Positions 20,111-29,497 of a DNA stretch of 64,000 nt are shown here, piece by piece. Position numbers and translations under genes: made by a program. Within the stretch, counting starts at the first letter, position 1. The number at the start of each line of letters is the position of its first letter. The notes beneath the pieces are model-generated. The model had not been told where the DNA came from and made no database searches. It worked only from the letters and a program-made list of their open reading frames with translations. Source of the DNA: Sphingobacterium lumbrici (lineage in GTDB: Bacteria; Bacteroidota; Bacteroidia; Sphingobacteriales; Sphingobacteriaceae); contig NZ_SRZY01000001.1 in assembly GCF_006476045.1 (NCBI RefSeq), positions 25,117-89,116 on the forward strand, read 5' to 3'.

Positions 20111-20269
20111 TTATCTTTTGTGACGAGATTCGTCAGAAACACTAAGACGTTTTCTGCCTTTAGCTCTACGAGAAGCCAATACTCTTCTTCCGTTAGCTGA
20201 GCTCATACGCTCTCTAAATCCGTGTTTATTTCTTCTTTTTCTTTGCGAAGGCTGAAATGTTCTTTTCAT
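20111..20269 (-). CDS. rpmH: 50S ribosomal protein bL34
   Basis: 52-residue highly basic protein. It starts [20 protein letters not shown], continues [18 protein letters not shown], and ends ESRHKR; this is the near-invariant bL34 sequence with a few extra C-terminal residues. ATG is at 20267-20269 and TAA at 20111-20113. First gene of the rpmH-rnpA-yidD-tsaB unit, with a well-formed promoter about 57 bp upstream. Confidence 0.97.
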   Translation of the reverse strand: MKRTFQPSQRKRRNKHGFRERMSSANGRRVLASRRAKGRKRLSVSDESRHKR

Positions 20270-20325
20270 GACGCTTAATATGCTTTTTTAATAATTACTA
20301 CCAATATTACCCTCTAACAGGAATG

Positions 20326-20357
20326 CAAAAGTAGTGTTTATTTTAGAAACTAACAAA
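20326..20357 (-). promoter_or_regulatory. rpmH operon promoter, Bacteroidota type
   Basis: On the minus strand TTTG (20354-20357), exactly 20 bp spacer, then TACTTTTG (20326-20333). Both elements match the Bacteroidota consensus, leaving a leader of about 50 nt before rpmH. Confidence 0.75.
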
Positions 20358-20417
20358 TAATAAAAGCAAAAAAGCGAACAATAAATCACCTATGCTTTCC
20401 AGATATTATTCAGAGCT

Positions 20418-20825
20418 CTATTTACTCTTTAATAAATCCCTTATCTCAGCTAACAACACCTCTTCATTAGACGGCGCTGGCGCAACCTCCGGAGCAGCAA
20501 CTTCCTTCCGCTTTAAAGAATTTAATCCTTTAATGGCTAAAAATATACAGAAGGCTATAATTAAGAATTGTATAATTACATTGAGAAAATTACCATAACT
20601 AATGGAGACTTCCGTAGTACCTGCGGCTTCGTTAGCCTCTTTCATCACGTATTTCAGACCACCAAAATCCACACCTCCGGTTAAATAGCCAATAGGAGGC
20701 ATAATGATATCATCTACCAGGGAAGTGACAATCTTACCGAATGCACCGCCTATAACTACACCGACCGCCAAATCAATGACACTGCCTCGCATAGCAAACT
20801 CTTTAAATTCTTTTAAGAAGCCCAT
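20418..20825 (-). CDS. mscL: Large-conductance mechanosensitive channel MscL
   Basis: Inner-membrane channel that opens under membrane tension to release solutes on hypo-osmotic shock. [33 protein letters not shown] contains the N-terminal amphipathic helix and pore-lining TM1. A periplasmic loop and TM2 ([20 protein letters not shown]) follow, then a charged cytoplasmic helix ([14 protein letters not shown]). 135 residues, normal. A TATTTTTG -7-like element is at 20856-20863 on the minus strand. Confidence 0.96.
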   Translation of the reverse strand: MGFLKEFKEFAMRGSVIDLAVGVVIGGAFGKIVTSLVDDIIMPPIGYLTGGVDFGGLKYVMKEANEAAGTTEVSISYGNFLNVIIQFLIIAFCIFLAIKGLNSLKRKEVAAPEVAPAPSNEEVLLAEIRDLLKSK

Positions 20826-20957
20826 AATAAATTAACATTAAATTTTTTACTTTTACAAAAATAGTCAATAATATTACATTATATAAGTTAATTGCATCTT
20901 TGATCTGAGATGATATCTACACCTCGTTTGATCAATATTTAAAATTACTTCTTTTGC

Positions 20958-21602
20958 ATGAAAAAAATACTCATTGCTGATGACCACAGTATTGTCAGAT
21001 TAGGCGCTTCTATTATTATTAGCGAAGCACTTAAGGATGTATCTATTACGCAGGCAGAAACTTACCCGGAAGTATATAAACAATTAAGATTTCAGCATTT
21101 CGACTTAATTCTTTTGGATATTAATATGCCGGGAGGTAATAATATTAAAGTAATTAAAGAAATATTGGAAATTCAACCTGATCTTAAGATTTTAGTGTTT
21201 TCATCTTACGATGAAAACCTATACGCACTAAGATATATCGAGGCTGGGGCAGCAGGATATGTAAATAAGACCACTGCTATGAATGAATTAAGCCATGCAA
21301 TACGACACATCCAAGAGCGAGGCACATACATGTCAGAAGCTGTAAAAGATTTGTACGTAAAGAAACTTACATCCCGTAAATCAAGTATAGATGCTAACAA
21401 TCCGCTGAACAAACTATCGAACCGCGAAATGGATGTTGCGAAGCATTTAATCGATGGGCACGGCATTTTAGAGGTTTCCAATGTATTGAACCTGAGTTCC
21501 TCGACAGTAAGCACCTATAAAAGCAGGATTTTTGAAAAACTGGCAGTAAATAACATTCCGGAACTTATAGAATTATTTAAATTACATTCGGACGAAAAAT
21601 AG
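20958..21602 (+). CDS. NarL/FixJ-type response regulator
   Basis: 214 residues. The receiver domain (about 1-120) has acidic pocket ADDH, phospho-acceptor Asp54 in LLLDINMPGG, and Lys in YVNKT (about 103). The C-terminal LuxR-type HTH (about 148-210) includes LSNREMDVAKHLIDG and SSSTVSTYKSRIFEKL. The recognition region lacks the most common V-x-x-H arrangement but is otherwise typical. No histidine kinase is adjacent, so it is an orphan here and its signal cannot be read from context. Convergent with ftsZ. Confidence 0.9.
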   Translation: MKKILIADDHSIVRLGASIIISEALKDVSITQAETYPEVYKQLRFQHFDLILLDINMPGGNNIKVIKEILEIQPDLKILVFSSYDENLYALRYIEAGAAGYVNKTTAMNELSHAIRHIQERGTYMSEAVKDLYVKKLTSRKSSIDANNPLNKLSNREMDVAKHLIDGHGILEVSNVLNLSSSTVSTYKSRIFEKLAVNNIPELIELFKLHSDEK

Positions 21603-21732
21603 CCTTCACCTTTAACAAACTGCTTCATAGCCAGCTTATTACATCACAAAGCCTAATAGCCATCATCGCTCCGTAGGCAAGCTGCATTGCCATTGGCAAA
21701 CACTTTTAATAATACATATCGCGCGAAAACTA

Positions 21733-21767
21733 AGCAAAAAAAAATACGGCTAACAGGTTAGCCGTAT
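21733..21767 (-). terminator. ftsZ terminator (end of dcw operon)
   Basis: ATACGGCTAAC (21744-21754) pairs perfectly with GTTAGCCGTAT (21757-21767). On the minus strand the hairpin is followed by about nine T residues (A-run 21736-21744). On the plus strand only a short T-rich tail follows, so any effect on the response regulator gene is weaker. Confidence 0.85.
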
Positions 21768-21787
21768 CTTATATTTAAGAGGATATC

Positions 21788-23485
21788 TTAATCCACATTG
21801 TCATGTAAAAAAGAATTATTAGATCTAATTTCTGTTTCGCCCTCGTCAAAAGACAATGTAAAGCGTGAAACCTGAGATTCAGACGAATGTGGTAAATTAT
21901 CTAAAGGCTTCTGTTTTCTTTTGTACGCAGGCTCATTTTCCAATTCTTGAAGACCATTTGATGATTTAAGCTTCATACTCAACTCTTTAAGACGCAATAT
22001 GCGCTCTTTGGTTTTCATCAGTTGATCTTCGAAATTTGCCCCCTCTTTTTCCTCAACCTCCACAAACTGATTTCGAACCGGAGATTCCACAATCTGCTGA
22101 ACATCTTCAGTTATTTCTTCATTGATATTTTCATACGTATCAAATACAGTTGGCAATTTGAACTCAAACATCGAAGGAGAAGTTTTCAATTCATAACCAC
22201 CAAGATCCTGCTCTTTTTCTTCTTCAGTCGTATTATGTGCTTCCAGCGTATGACGGATCACCTGCGCTTCAGGTTGAATAACAGTGTTAGCGAGTGTATT
22301 TACGGGCTTAGCGGGCGACGAGAACAAGTCCCCTTGAGGCATCACGTTCGACTCGTTAGTGAGCACTTGGCTGTGAACCGGCTTTATTAAATTTTCCAAA
22401 GGAGTACTTACTTCTCTGGCAGCAAATTGATTCTGTCCAACAGGCTTTACAAATGAAGTAGATGCCTCGGGTGTCAAGGGAAGAGCAATTTTCTCCTTTT
22501 CCTTCTCCTTAATACGCTCTTCGGCGGTTTGGAATCCGGTAGCTATAATAGTTACAGACAATTCATCTTCATAGGATTCATCAATACAGTTACCCCATAT
22601 TAAATCCGCTGTTAACCCGGCTTTTTCCTGAATATAATCCGTAATAACGGCCACTTCGTCCATAGTCACTTCTTTATTACCTGAAGTGATATTTAACAAA
22701 ATATAGCGAGCTCCTTCTATTTCATTATCTTTCAGCAAAGGAGAGGCTAAAGCGCCTGTAACAGCTTCAATAGCTCGGTTATCTCCTTTTGAAGTATGAT
22801 TACCCATGATAGCGACACCACTATCATTCATAACCGTACGAACATCCTTAAAATCGACATTTACATAACCGGGAATAGTTATAATTTCCGCGATACCTTT
22901 AGCTGCAGTAGTCAATATATCATCAGCTTTTGCAAATGCCGCGGTCATTGTTAAATTACCAAATATTTCTCGAAGACGATCATTTGAAATAACAAGATAA
23001 GAATCTACATATTTACGCAGTTCACTTAAACCCTCTTCTGCCTGCGAACGACGTTTTTTCCCTTCAAAAGTAAACGGAGTGGTAATGATAGCTACAGTCA
23101 GGATTCCCATTTCTTTAGCTGCTTTAGCTAAAACAGGACTGGCCCCTGTACCTGTACCACCTCCCATACCGGCTGTAATAAATAGCATTTTGGTACTGGT
23201 ACCGAGCATTCTTTTGATATCCTCTATACTTTCGATAGCAGAATTTTCACCTACATCCGGATCAGCACCTGCACCCATTCCTTCTGTTAGACTAGTTCCC
23301 AATTGTACTTTGTTAGGAATTGGGCTTAATTCTAATGCCTGCGCATCCGTATTACACACAATAAAGTCCACTCCACTAATTCCTTGCTTGTACATGTGAT
23401 TAACGGCATTCCCTCCGCCACCACCTACGCCTATAACTTTAATTATAGACGACTGTTCCTTTAACATTTCAAATTGTATCGACAT
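21788..23485 (-). CDS. ftsZ: Cell division protein FtsZ with extended C-terminus
   Basis: Tubulin-like GTPase that forms the Z ring. The nucleotide site is clear: GVGGGGGNAVNHM (about 18-30), the G-box GGGTGTGASPVLAKAA (about 107-122), and the T7 loop NVDFKDVRTVM. The GTPase core ends near residue 320. The protein is 565 residues instead of ~350-400: it has a linker of about 190 residues, then a motif ENEPAYKRKQ (about 516-525) that resembles the FtsA/ZipA-binding C-terminal peptide, then about 40 further residues. Last gene of the dcw cluster, 136 bp downstream of ftsA, with a 9-bp inverted repeat in the gap. Confidence 0.97.
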   Translation of the reverse strand: MSIQFEMLKEQSSIIKVIGVGGGGGNAVNHMYKQGISGVDFIVCNTDAQALELSPIPNKVQLGTSLTEGMGAGADPDVGENSAIESIEDIKRMLGTSTKMLFITAGMGGGTGTGASPVLAKAAKEMGILTVAIITTPFTFEGKKRRSQAEEGLSELRKYVDSYLVISNDRLREIFGNLTMTAAFAKADDILTTAAKGIAEIITIPGYVNVDFKDVRTVMNDSGVAIMGNHTSKGDNRAIEAVTGALASPLLKDNEIEGARYILLNITSGNKEVTMDEVAVITDYIQEKAGLTADLIWGNCIDESYEDELSVTIIATGFQTAEERIKEKEKEKIALPLTPEASTSFVKPVGQNQFAAREVSTPLENLIKPVHSQVLTNESNVMPQGDLFSSPAKPVNTLANTVIQPEAQVIRHTLEAHNTTEEEKEQDLGGYELKTSPSMFEFKLPTVFDTYENINEEITEDVQQIVESPVRNQFVEVEEKEGANFEDQLMKTKERILRLKELSMKLKSSNGLQELENEPAYKRKQKPLDNLPHSSESQVSRFTLSFDEGETEIRSNNSFLHDNVD

Positions 23486-23574
23486 AAAATATCCTATTTT
23501 TATGAATTGCTAAGCTCGCAGTCACCCTAGAACTCATCAATTCGAATGTAATAATACCAAAATCTTAACAACAG

Positions 23575-23602
23575 TTTTCCACAATTGTTAAAATGTGGAA
23601 AA
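23575..23602. promoter_or_regulatory. Inverted repeat in the ftsA-ftsZ gap
   Basis: TTTTCCACA (23575-23583) and TGTGGAAAA (23594-23602) are a perfect 9-bp inverted repeat with a 10-base spacer. Each arm is one mismatch from the DnaA box TTATCCACA. A weak minus-strand -7-like TACATTCG is at 23543-23550. This could be an operator or hairpin for ftsZ; there is no T-run to make it a terminator. Confidence 0.35.
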
Positions 23603-23621
23603 AACCAATTGATGTTGAAAA

Positions 23622-24986
23622 TTATTTTTTTCCAATAAACGAATCATCATCAATTCCCGAATCATCCTTGATGAAATCAGAGATGATTCTATTAAACCAA
23701 CTTTCCTTTTTATTAGTCGTTTGTGCAATTTCTTTCACCTTTGTTTTATCAGGACTTTTACCCACCACTTCTTGTTGCGTTGCCTCATCCTCTTCTACCG
23801 TCTGAATACCTTTAATCAGCAAGCCAATACTTGTGGCATACATCGGACTTTTCATCTCATCAAAAGATTGCTTGTTCAGCATATCCGTTTTAGCCAAGTA
23901 CTCATTGGGATATCCGATACGGCAATCGATTCCTGTAATATACTCTACCAACTGAACCAAATGTTTCAACTGTGCGCCACCTCCTGTAATAACAATACCA
24001 GCAATTAGTTTATCTTCATAACCTGAAGACTTAATTTCATAATAAACATGCTCTATGATTTCCTCCATTCTAGCTTGAATGATGAATGCAAGGTTTTTAA
24101 CAGAGATTTCTTTAGCATCACGCCCACGAATACCGGGTACACAGATCACCTCATTATCTTTGTTTTCATCAGCTAACGCTGAACCGTAACGCACCTTTAA
24201 TTGTTCCGCTTGATTACGTAAGACAGCACATCCTTGACGTATATCCTCGGTAACAATATTTCCTCCCAATGGAATAACAGCAGTATGACGAATAATCCCT
24301 TCGTGAAAAATAGCCACATCCGTAGTACCTCCACCAATATCAACAAGAACTACTCCAGCCATTTTTTCTTCCTCATCCAATACAGCTTCAGATGATGCCA
24401 GAGGCTCCAATACCAAAGAAGAAACTTCTAGGTCAGAATTATCTACACACTTTTTAATGTTTTTGATATCCGTAACTCGACCTGAAATGATATGAAAATT
24501 AGCTTCCATACGACGTCCGGCCATACCTATTGGCTCCTTAATCCCCGGCTCATTATCAATTGTAAACTCTTGCGGAAGGACATGAATAATCTCTTCTCCC
24601 GGAGGAAGAACAAGCTTGTACATATCCGAAATCAGACGTTCTACATCTATACGGCCGATTTCATCATCATCATCTTTCATCAAAATCCCGCGATGTTGAA
24701 TACTTTTGATGTGTTGGCCGGCAATGCCGACATTGACCACTTTAATATCCACATTAGATTGCTCCTCAGCAGTCGCTACGGCTTCACGGATGCTTCCAAC
24801 AGTTTTTTGAATATTAGCTACTACTCCACGGTTTACACCCGCAGACTCGGCTTTACCTACACCCAAAAGTTCAATTTTGTTTGTTCCACTACGACGCCCC
24901 ACCGTCACGCAGATTTTCGTAGTACCGATATCTAATCCAACAATAATTGGATTTTCTTTTTCATTTGCTGTAATTCTTGGTTTCAT
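23622..24986 (-). CDS. ftsA: Cell division protein FtsA
   Basis: Actin-like ATPase that ties FtsZ filaments to the membrane and recruits the divisome. ASKHA signatures include VGLDIGTTKICVTVG at the N-terminus, LVDIGGGTTDVAIF in the middle and GIVITGGGAQLKHL near 340. The C-terminal segment ESWFNRIISDFIKDD (about 430) is a plausible membrane-targeting amphipathic helix, though some 15 residues from the end. 454 residues. Located between ftsQ and ftsZ. Confidence 0.97.
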   Translation of the reverse strand: MKPRITANEKENPIIVGLDIGTTKICVTVGRRSGTNKIELLGVGKAESAGVNRGVVANIQKTVGSIREAVATAEEQSNVDIKVVNVGIAGQHIKSIQHRGILMKDDDDEIGRIDVERLISDMYKLVLPPGEEIIHVLPQEFTIDNEPGIKEPIGMAGRRMEANFHIISGRVTDIKNIKKCVDNSDLEVSSLVLEPLASSEAVLDEEEKMAGVVLVDIGGGTTDVAIFHEGIIRHTAVIPLGGNIVTEDIRQGCAVLRNQAEQLKVRYGSALADENKDNEVICVPGIRGRDAKEISVKNLAFIIQARMEEIIEHVYYEIKSSGYEDKLIAGIVITGGGAQLKHLVQLVEYITGIDCRIGYPNEYLAKTDMLNKQSFDEMKSPMYATSIGLLIKGIQTVEEDEATQQEVVGKSPDKTKVKEIAQTTNKKESWFNRIISDFIKDDSGIDDDSFIGKK

Positions 24987-25009
24987 ATGCTGTATATTAT
25001 GCTGTATTG

Positions 25010-25837
25010 TTAATTCTTCATATTTATTTTCATCTGCAAACTATCCATAAACCAGTTTCCCCTGCGTTCACAAATTATTTGATCTCCATATTTTACATTC
25101 ACCCGTGCATAAGCATTATTTCCTACTTTTGGCATAATATCACGGTAGTAGATTTTCAACCGATCCAATTTATAATCCAGCGAATCTGCTGTTCCGATTA
25201 TTAACTCCTCATTACCCACCCGCGGCACTATCTCAATATCATTTTCAGCGTTTACGTATAATTGCACAATCTGATTCTCCCAAAGTTCGTCTCCTCTGAC
25301 ATGATTCACGATCTTCACAAGATCTTTCACCAGCTTACTCTGCACACCATCCAACGGTTTGCCATAGCTTTCTGATATATTTCCATTTGCGACCAGTACA
25401 TGGGGCACATACTTTAAAGTAACCGGAATTTTCTTTCCCTCTCTATCGATATAAAATTCACGGCCATTTTTATTTATAACCCGCAACACCACTTCTCTCT
25501 GCTGCACGGCAACTTGCATAACGCCATCCAAATCTGCATGAATTTCTGCATTAGAGACATACGGAAGATCTTTTAACGATTCTTCGATCTGATTAACCGG
25601 AATCTCTTTGATTGCCCTTCCTACTACCCGTCCATATTTCTCATTGATCAACTTTGAAATGTCATGCTGATCGATGAAAGTCTCTTTACCTTCAATCATT
25701 ACACGTAGCGCTATACACACCTGATCGCTACTCTTCCTAGCGATCAAACTCATAAGCAAGGTCAAACCAACCAGAGCCGCAACTCCGAGAATTCCATAGC
25801 CTACAAAGCTCCAACGTATATTTTTTGATCTATTCAT
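25010..25837 (-). CDS. ftsQ: Cell division protein FtsQ
   Basis: 275-residue bitopic divisome protein. A single TM (about 10-32, GYGILGVAALVGLTLLMSLI) precedes a periplasmic POTRA-like domain (VCIALRVMIEGKETFIDQHD, then SLKDLPYVSNAEIHADLDG) and a beta-rich domain. Identification rests partly on position between murC and ftsA. The 5' end overlaps the murC 3' end by 8 bp. Confidence 0.9.
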   Translation of the reverse strand: MNRSKNIRWSFVGYGILGVAALVGLTLLMSLIARKSSDQVCIALRVMIEGKETFIDQHDISKLINEKYGRVVGRAIKEIPVNQIEESLKDLPYVSNAEIHADLDGVMQVAVQQREVVLRVINKNGREFYIDREGKKIPVTLKYVPHVLVANGNISESYGKPLDGVQSKLVKDLVKIVNHVRGDELWENQIVQLYVNAENDIEIVPRVGNEELIIGTADSLDYKLDRLKIYYRDIMPKVGNNAYARVNVKYGDQIICERRGNWFMDSLQMKINMKN

Positions 25838-27185
25838 GCGCTAAAATAGCCTTCAATGGTTTTACCAAACGATCAATATCTCCAGCCCCAACCGTAACGA
25901 TTAATTCCGGCTTTTCAGCCATTACCTGATCCAGTACTTCTTGAGGAGTAACCACTCTTTTATTCTCTATTCCTATTTTATTCAATAGCCAGGATGAGTC
26001 TACGCCATCAATCGGCAATTCTCTTGCCGGATAAATCTCCATCAGCAGGAGTTCATCTGCCATACCCAACACTTCTGCAAAACCATCTACAAAATCACGT
26101 GTACGTGTAAAAAGATGAGGTTGAAAAACAACAGTCAACTTCTTCGTAGGATACAATTTCCGCATGGAATTTAGAAAAGCCCTTAATTCCTCCGGATGAT
26201 GAGCATAGTCGTCTATATACACGTGCTCGGGTGTACGAACGATGTATTCAAAACGACGCTTTGCTCCTTTGAAATTAGCTAATGCTACTACTATTTTATC
26301 GATATCAATACCCAATAATATTGCTACTGTAATAGCGGCAACAGCATTCTCTACATTATGAAGGCCAGGTATTCCAAGACGGATATTTTCAACACGCGTC
26401 TCTCCGGAAATGTAGTCAAAATAAAATTCGCCTTCATGTACATGAATATTCCCGGCATAAGCATCGGCACTCGTTTCACGTGAATAGCTAATATCTCCCT
26501 CAAAGGGTAGCCCTACTTTTACTATACTTTTACCATCTTCTACTACCCTATCCAAAAATAATTTGAAGGAATCGATCAAATGCGATTCATCACCATATAT
26601 ATCCAAATGATCTGCATCAGCAGAGGTGACTACAGCGATATTCGGATGCAATGTTAAAAAGGAACGATCGTATTCATCGGCTTCTACAACCACCACATTA
26701 TTATCACCAAATAAAACATTGGTATTGTAATTCGAACTGATGCCGCCTAAAAATGCCGAACAATCGTAACCTGAATCTTTTAATATATGGGCGATCATGG
26801 TTGAAGTTGTAGTTTTACCATGCGTGCCCGCTACACCAATTGTAAAACGACTAGCACTGATAAATCCTAAAACCTGTGATCGTTTGTATAGTTCAAACCC
26901 CTTATCAACAAAATAATTCTTAATTCTCAAATCTTTAGGGACTGCAGGTGTAAAAACAATCAATGTTTCTACAGATGGATTTTGAAACCCTTCCGGGATT
27001 AACTGAATATCATCTTGGTAAAACACGGTAATCCCCTCCCTAACCAAAGCTAAAGTCAAGTCAGTTTCGGTTTTATCGTACCCTATAACGGTACAGCCCA
27101 ATTGATAAAAGTAACGCGCTAAACCGCTCATTCCAATTCCACCAATTCCGATTAAAAAAACCTGCTTTACCTGATCAATATTCAT
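25830..27185 (-). CDS. murC: UDP-N-acetylmuramate--L-alanine ligase
   Basis: Adds L-alanine to UDP-MurNAc in peptidoglycan precursor synthesis. The N-terminal Rossmann fold starts FLIGIGGIGMSGLARYF, the ATP P-loop is VAGTHGKTTTSTMIAHIL (about 117-134), and the C-terminal Mur ligase domain has DDYAHHPEELRAFL (about 320). 451 residues. It follows murG by 3 bp and overlaps ftsQ. Confidence 0.97.
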   Translation of the reverse strand: MNIDQVKQVFLIGIGGIGMSGLARYFYQLGCTVIGYDKTETDLTLALVREGITVFYQDDIQLIPEGFQNPSVETLIVFTPAVPKDLRIKNYFVDKGFELYKRSQVLGFISASRFTIGVAGTHGKTTTSTMIAHILKDSGYDCSAFLGGISSNYNTNVLFGDNNVVVVEADEYDRSFLTLHPNIAVVTSADADHLDIYGDESHLIDSFKLFLDRVVEDGKSIVKVGLPFEGDISYSRETSADAYAGNIHVHEGEFYFDYISGETRVENIRLGIPGLHNVENAVAAITVAILLGIDIDKIVVALANFKGAKRRFEYIVRTPEHVYIDDYAHHPEELRAFLNSMRKLYPTKKLTVVFQPHLFTRTRDFVDGFAEVLGMADELLLMEIYPARELPIDGVDSSWLLNKIGIENKRVVTPQEVLDQVMAEKPELIVTVGAGDIDRLVKPLKAILAHE

Positions 27186-27188
27186 TTC

Positions 27189-28286
27189 CTAGTTTATTAA
27201 TTTTAAAACTTCGTTTGCTATTACCTCATCTGCATCGAGCAAGGCCAGCTTTCTAATATTTTCACTGAGTTCTACACATGTAGCTTCATCTCGAATCAAC
27301 TTAAGTGTTTCATCTACCAAATGAATACGCGCGCTCATATCGGTCACCATTAAAGCAGCTTTTTTTTCTACCAACGCAACCGCATTTTTTGTTTGATGAT
27401 CCTCGGCGACATTTGGCGACGGAACTAATATCACGGGTTTACCAATTACGCATAATTCCGATATGGTGCCGGCTCCTGCTCTCGCAATAATTACATCAGC
27501 CGCAGCATACGCATAATCCATTCGTTGCAAAAATGGCAATAACTTAATACCAGCGGGCAACTTACCCGTGAGTTCTCTTTCTAATTTTTCAAAATAATAG
27601 CCGCCACATTGCCATATCACCTGCACATCTGCCTGAATTAATTTACCGACAGCCTCTTTTATACATTCGTTTAACGTATTTGCTCCCAAACTCCCGCCTG
27701 TAACCAAAATGGTCTTTTTGCCTTCCGTTAATCCAAATGAAGCAATCGCTTCGCGATACTTCCCGGAAATATCTACGGAAGCTCTTCGGATTGGATTTCC
27801 GGTCAACATTACCCGTTCTGCAGGAAAAAACTTTTCCATCCCATCATACGCAACACATATCTTCTTTGCCCTTTTCCCCAAACTTTTATTGGTCTTACCT
27901 GCAAACGAATTTTGTTCTTGAATCAGTGTCGGAATACCGATATGATTTGCCATCATTAACAACGGACCAGAAGCATATCCCCCAACTCCAATTGCTACTT
28001 CCCCACCAAACTCCTTAATAATCTGCCGAGACTTCCATAAGCTTTTTACCATTTTAAAGGGTAAAGCTATATTTTTCAATAACGACTGTCTATTAATTCC
28101 CTGAATGTCCAACCCTACTATTCTATATCCAGCTGCAGGAACTTTTTCCATTTCCATTTTACCAGCAGCACCGACAAATAAAATTTCAATCTCAGGCTCC
28201 GCACGACGTAATGCGTTTGCAATCGCAATCGCAGGGAAGATATGCCCTCCCGTACCCCCACCACTTATGATTACTTTGTGCGCCAT
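27189..28286 (-). CDS. murG: UDP-GlcNAc--lipid I GlcNAc transferase MurG
   Basis: Peripheral inner-membrane glycosyltransferase that turns lipid I into lipid II. The N-terminal glycine-rich loop ISGGGTGGHIFPAIAIA (about 7-23), VGVGGYASGPLLM, and the UDP-GlcNAc-binding block RAGAGTISELCVIGKPVILVPSP (about 268-290; GGSLGAN near 200) are visible. 365 residues, standard. Six bp downstream of ftsW and 3 bp before murC. Confidence 0.97.
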   Translation of the reverse strand: MAHKVIISGGGTGGHIFPAIAIANALRRAEPEIEILFVGAAGKMEMEKVPAAGYRIVGLDIQGINRQSLLKNIALPFKMVKSLWKSRQIIKEFGGEVAIGVGGYASGPLLMMANHIGIPTLIQEQNSFAGKTNKSLGKRAKKICVAYDGMEKFFPAERVMLTGNPIRRASVDISGKYREAIASFGLTEGKKTILVTGGSLGANTLNECIKEAVGKLIQADVQVIWQCGGYYFEKLERELTGKLPAGIKLLPFLQRMDYAYAAADVIIARAGAGTISELCVIGKPVILVPSPNVAEDHQTKNAVALVEKKAALMVTDMSARIHLVDETLKLIRDEATCVELSENIRKLALLDADEVIANEVLKLIN

Positions 28287-28292
28287 ACCAAA

Positions 28293-29486
28293 TTATACTG
28301 TACCTACGATTACCTTTTTTTGTTTTGGAGTTTCATCCAACTCCTGCTTATGTTTCAACTCCTCTATATTTCTACTTACGGAAAGAATAATTCCCAATGC
28401 TACACTCGTAAAAAGAATAGACGTACCTCCCATACTGACTAGTGGCAAAGGAACCCCAGTTACAGGCCCCAATCCTACAGCCACCGCCATGTTCGCCAAG
28501 GCTTGTATCGTTAGGCTAAATCCTAACCCCGCAGCCAAAAAAGCCCCGAAGGCTCGCGGACTAAGTGTCACTATACGTATACAGCGATACATTAAAGCCA
28601 GATATAAAAACAATAAAATTACGCCACCAATAGTTCCATACTCTTCGATAATAATGGCGAAAATAAAATCTGAATAGGGATGCGGAAGTACATTTCGCTG
28701 CACGCTATTACCCGGCCCTTTTCCAAATAATCCACCGGTAGCAATTGCGATTTTCGCATTATTTGCCTGATAATTCTTATCCTCTTGAAAAGGAACATTG
28801 GAAGTCGTTACTTCTTCCGTCGCAAAAAAACCCTTTATACGACTAAAATATGTCGCCCGACGTGGCCCCACCGAAATCACTATTAACCCTAACAACCCCA
28901 CACCTAAGGATACTAAAGCGATTTGTTTGAAGCTGATTCTACCGATCAAAAGCAACAGCACACTAACCCCAAATAGCATAACTGCCGTAGATAAATTGGC
29001 CCATGCGATCAACACAAAAACCAGACAAACCGCCCCCATTATCGGAAGAAAAGACTTTTTAACATCTTTAATCTCCTCCTGTTTACGCGAAAGCATCCGA
29101 GCCAAGAATGTAATCAAGGCCAGTTTTGCTAAATCAGAGGTTTGAAAAGTCTGATTGATAACCGGAATCGTAACCCAACGGGACGCATCATTCACCTTGT
29201 TTCCAAATACCAATGTGTACAGTAACAACGGAATAGTAATTGCCATTAAAAGCTTTGAAATACCTGCATAATACCTATAGTCTAATTTATGAGACAGGAA
29301 CATCATTACTAAACCTACAGCGATAATGGAAAAATGCTTAAACAAATATAGTTCTGTTCCCTTTCCTTCTTTATACGCAAGCGTACCTACTGAACTGTAG
29401 ACAGCCAGTAAAGACCATCCGGATAGAATAATCACGATGATCCAAATCCATTTATCTCCCTTTAATTTTGACAGCACTTGTTCCAT
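28293..29486 (-). CDS. ftsW: Lipid II polymerase / SEDS protein FtsW
   Basis: Polytopic SEDS-family peptidoglycan glycosyltransferase of the divisome. About ten TM helices. SEDS signatures include DASRWVTIPVINQTFQTSDLAK and, near the C-terminus, GLGPVTGVPLPLVSMGGTS. The family Asp is expected in the extracellular loop near VQRNVLPHPYSDFIFAIIIEE. 397 residues. Position between murD and murG supports FtsW rather than RodA. Confidence 0.95.
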   Translation of the reverse strand: MEQVLSKLKGDKWIWIIVIILSGWSLLAVYSSVGTLAYKEGKGTELYLFKHFSIIAVGLVMMFLSHKLDYRYYAGISKLLMAITIPLLLYTLVFGNKVNDASRWVTIPVINQTFQTSDLAKLALITFLARMLSRKQEEIKDVKKSFLPIMGAVCLVFVLIAWANLSTAVMLFGVSVLLLLIGRISFKQIALVSLGVGLLGLIVISVGPRRATYFSRIKGFFATEEVTTSNVPFQEDKNYQANNAKIAIATGGLFGKGPGNSVQRNVLPHPYSDFIFAIIIEEYGTIGGVILLFLYLALMYRCIRIVTLSPRAFGAFLAAGLGFSLTIQALANMAVAVGLGPVTGVPLPLVSMGGTSILFTSVALGIILSVSRNIEELKHKQELDETPKQKKVIVGTV

Positions 29487-29497
29487 AACAATCTGTT

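Noticed and set aside
24492..24935. 147-codon plus-strand frame in ftsA
   Set aside because: Shadow of ftsA on the opposite strand with no recognisable domain.
28105..28677. 190-codon plus-strand frame across murG/ftsW
   Set aside because: Antisense to two well-supported genes with strong motifs; Pro/Asn/Ile-rich low-complexity translation.
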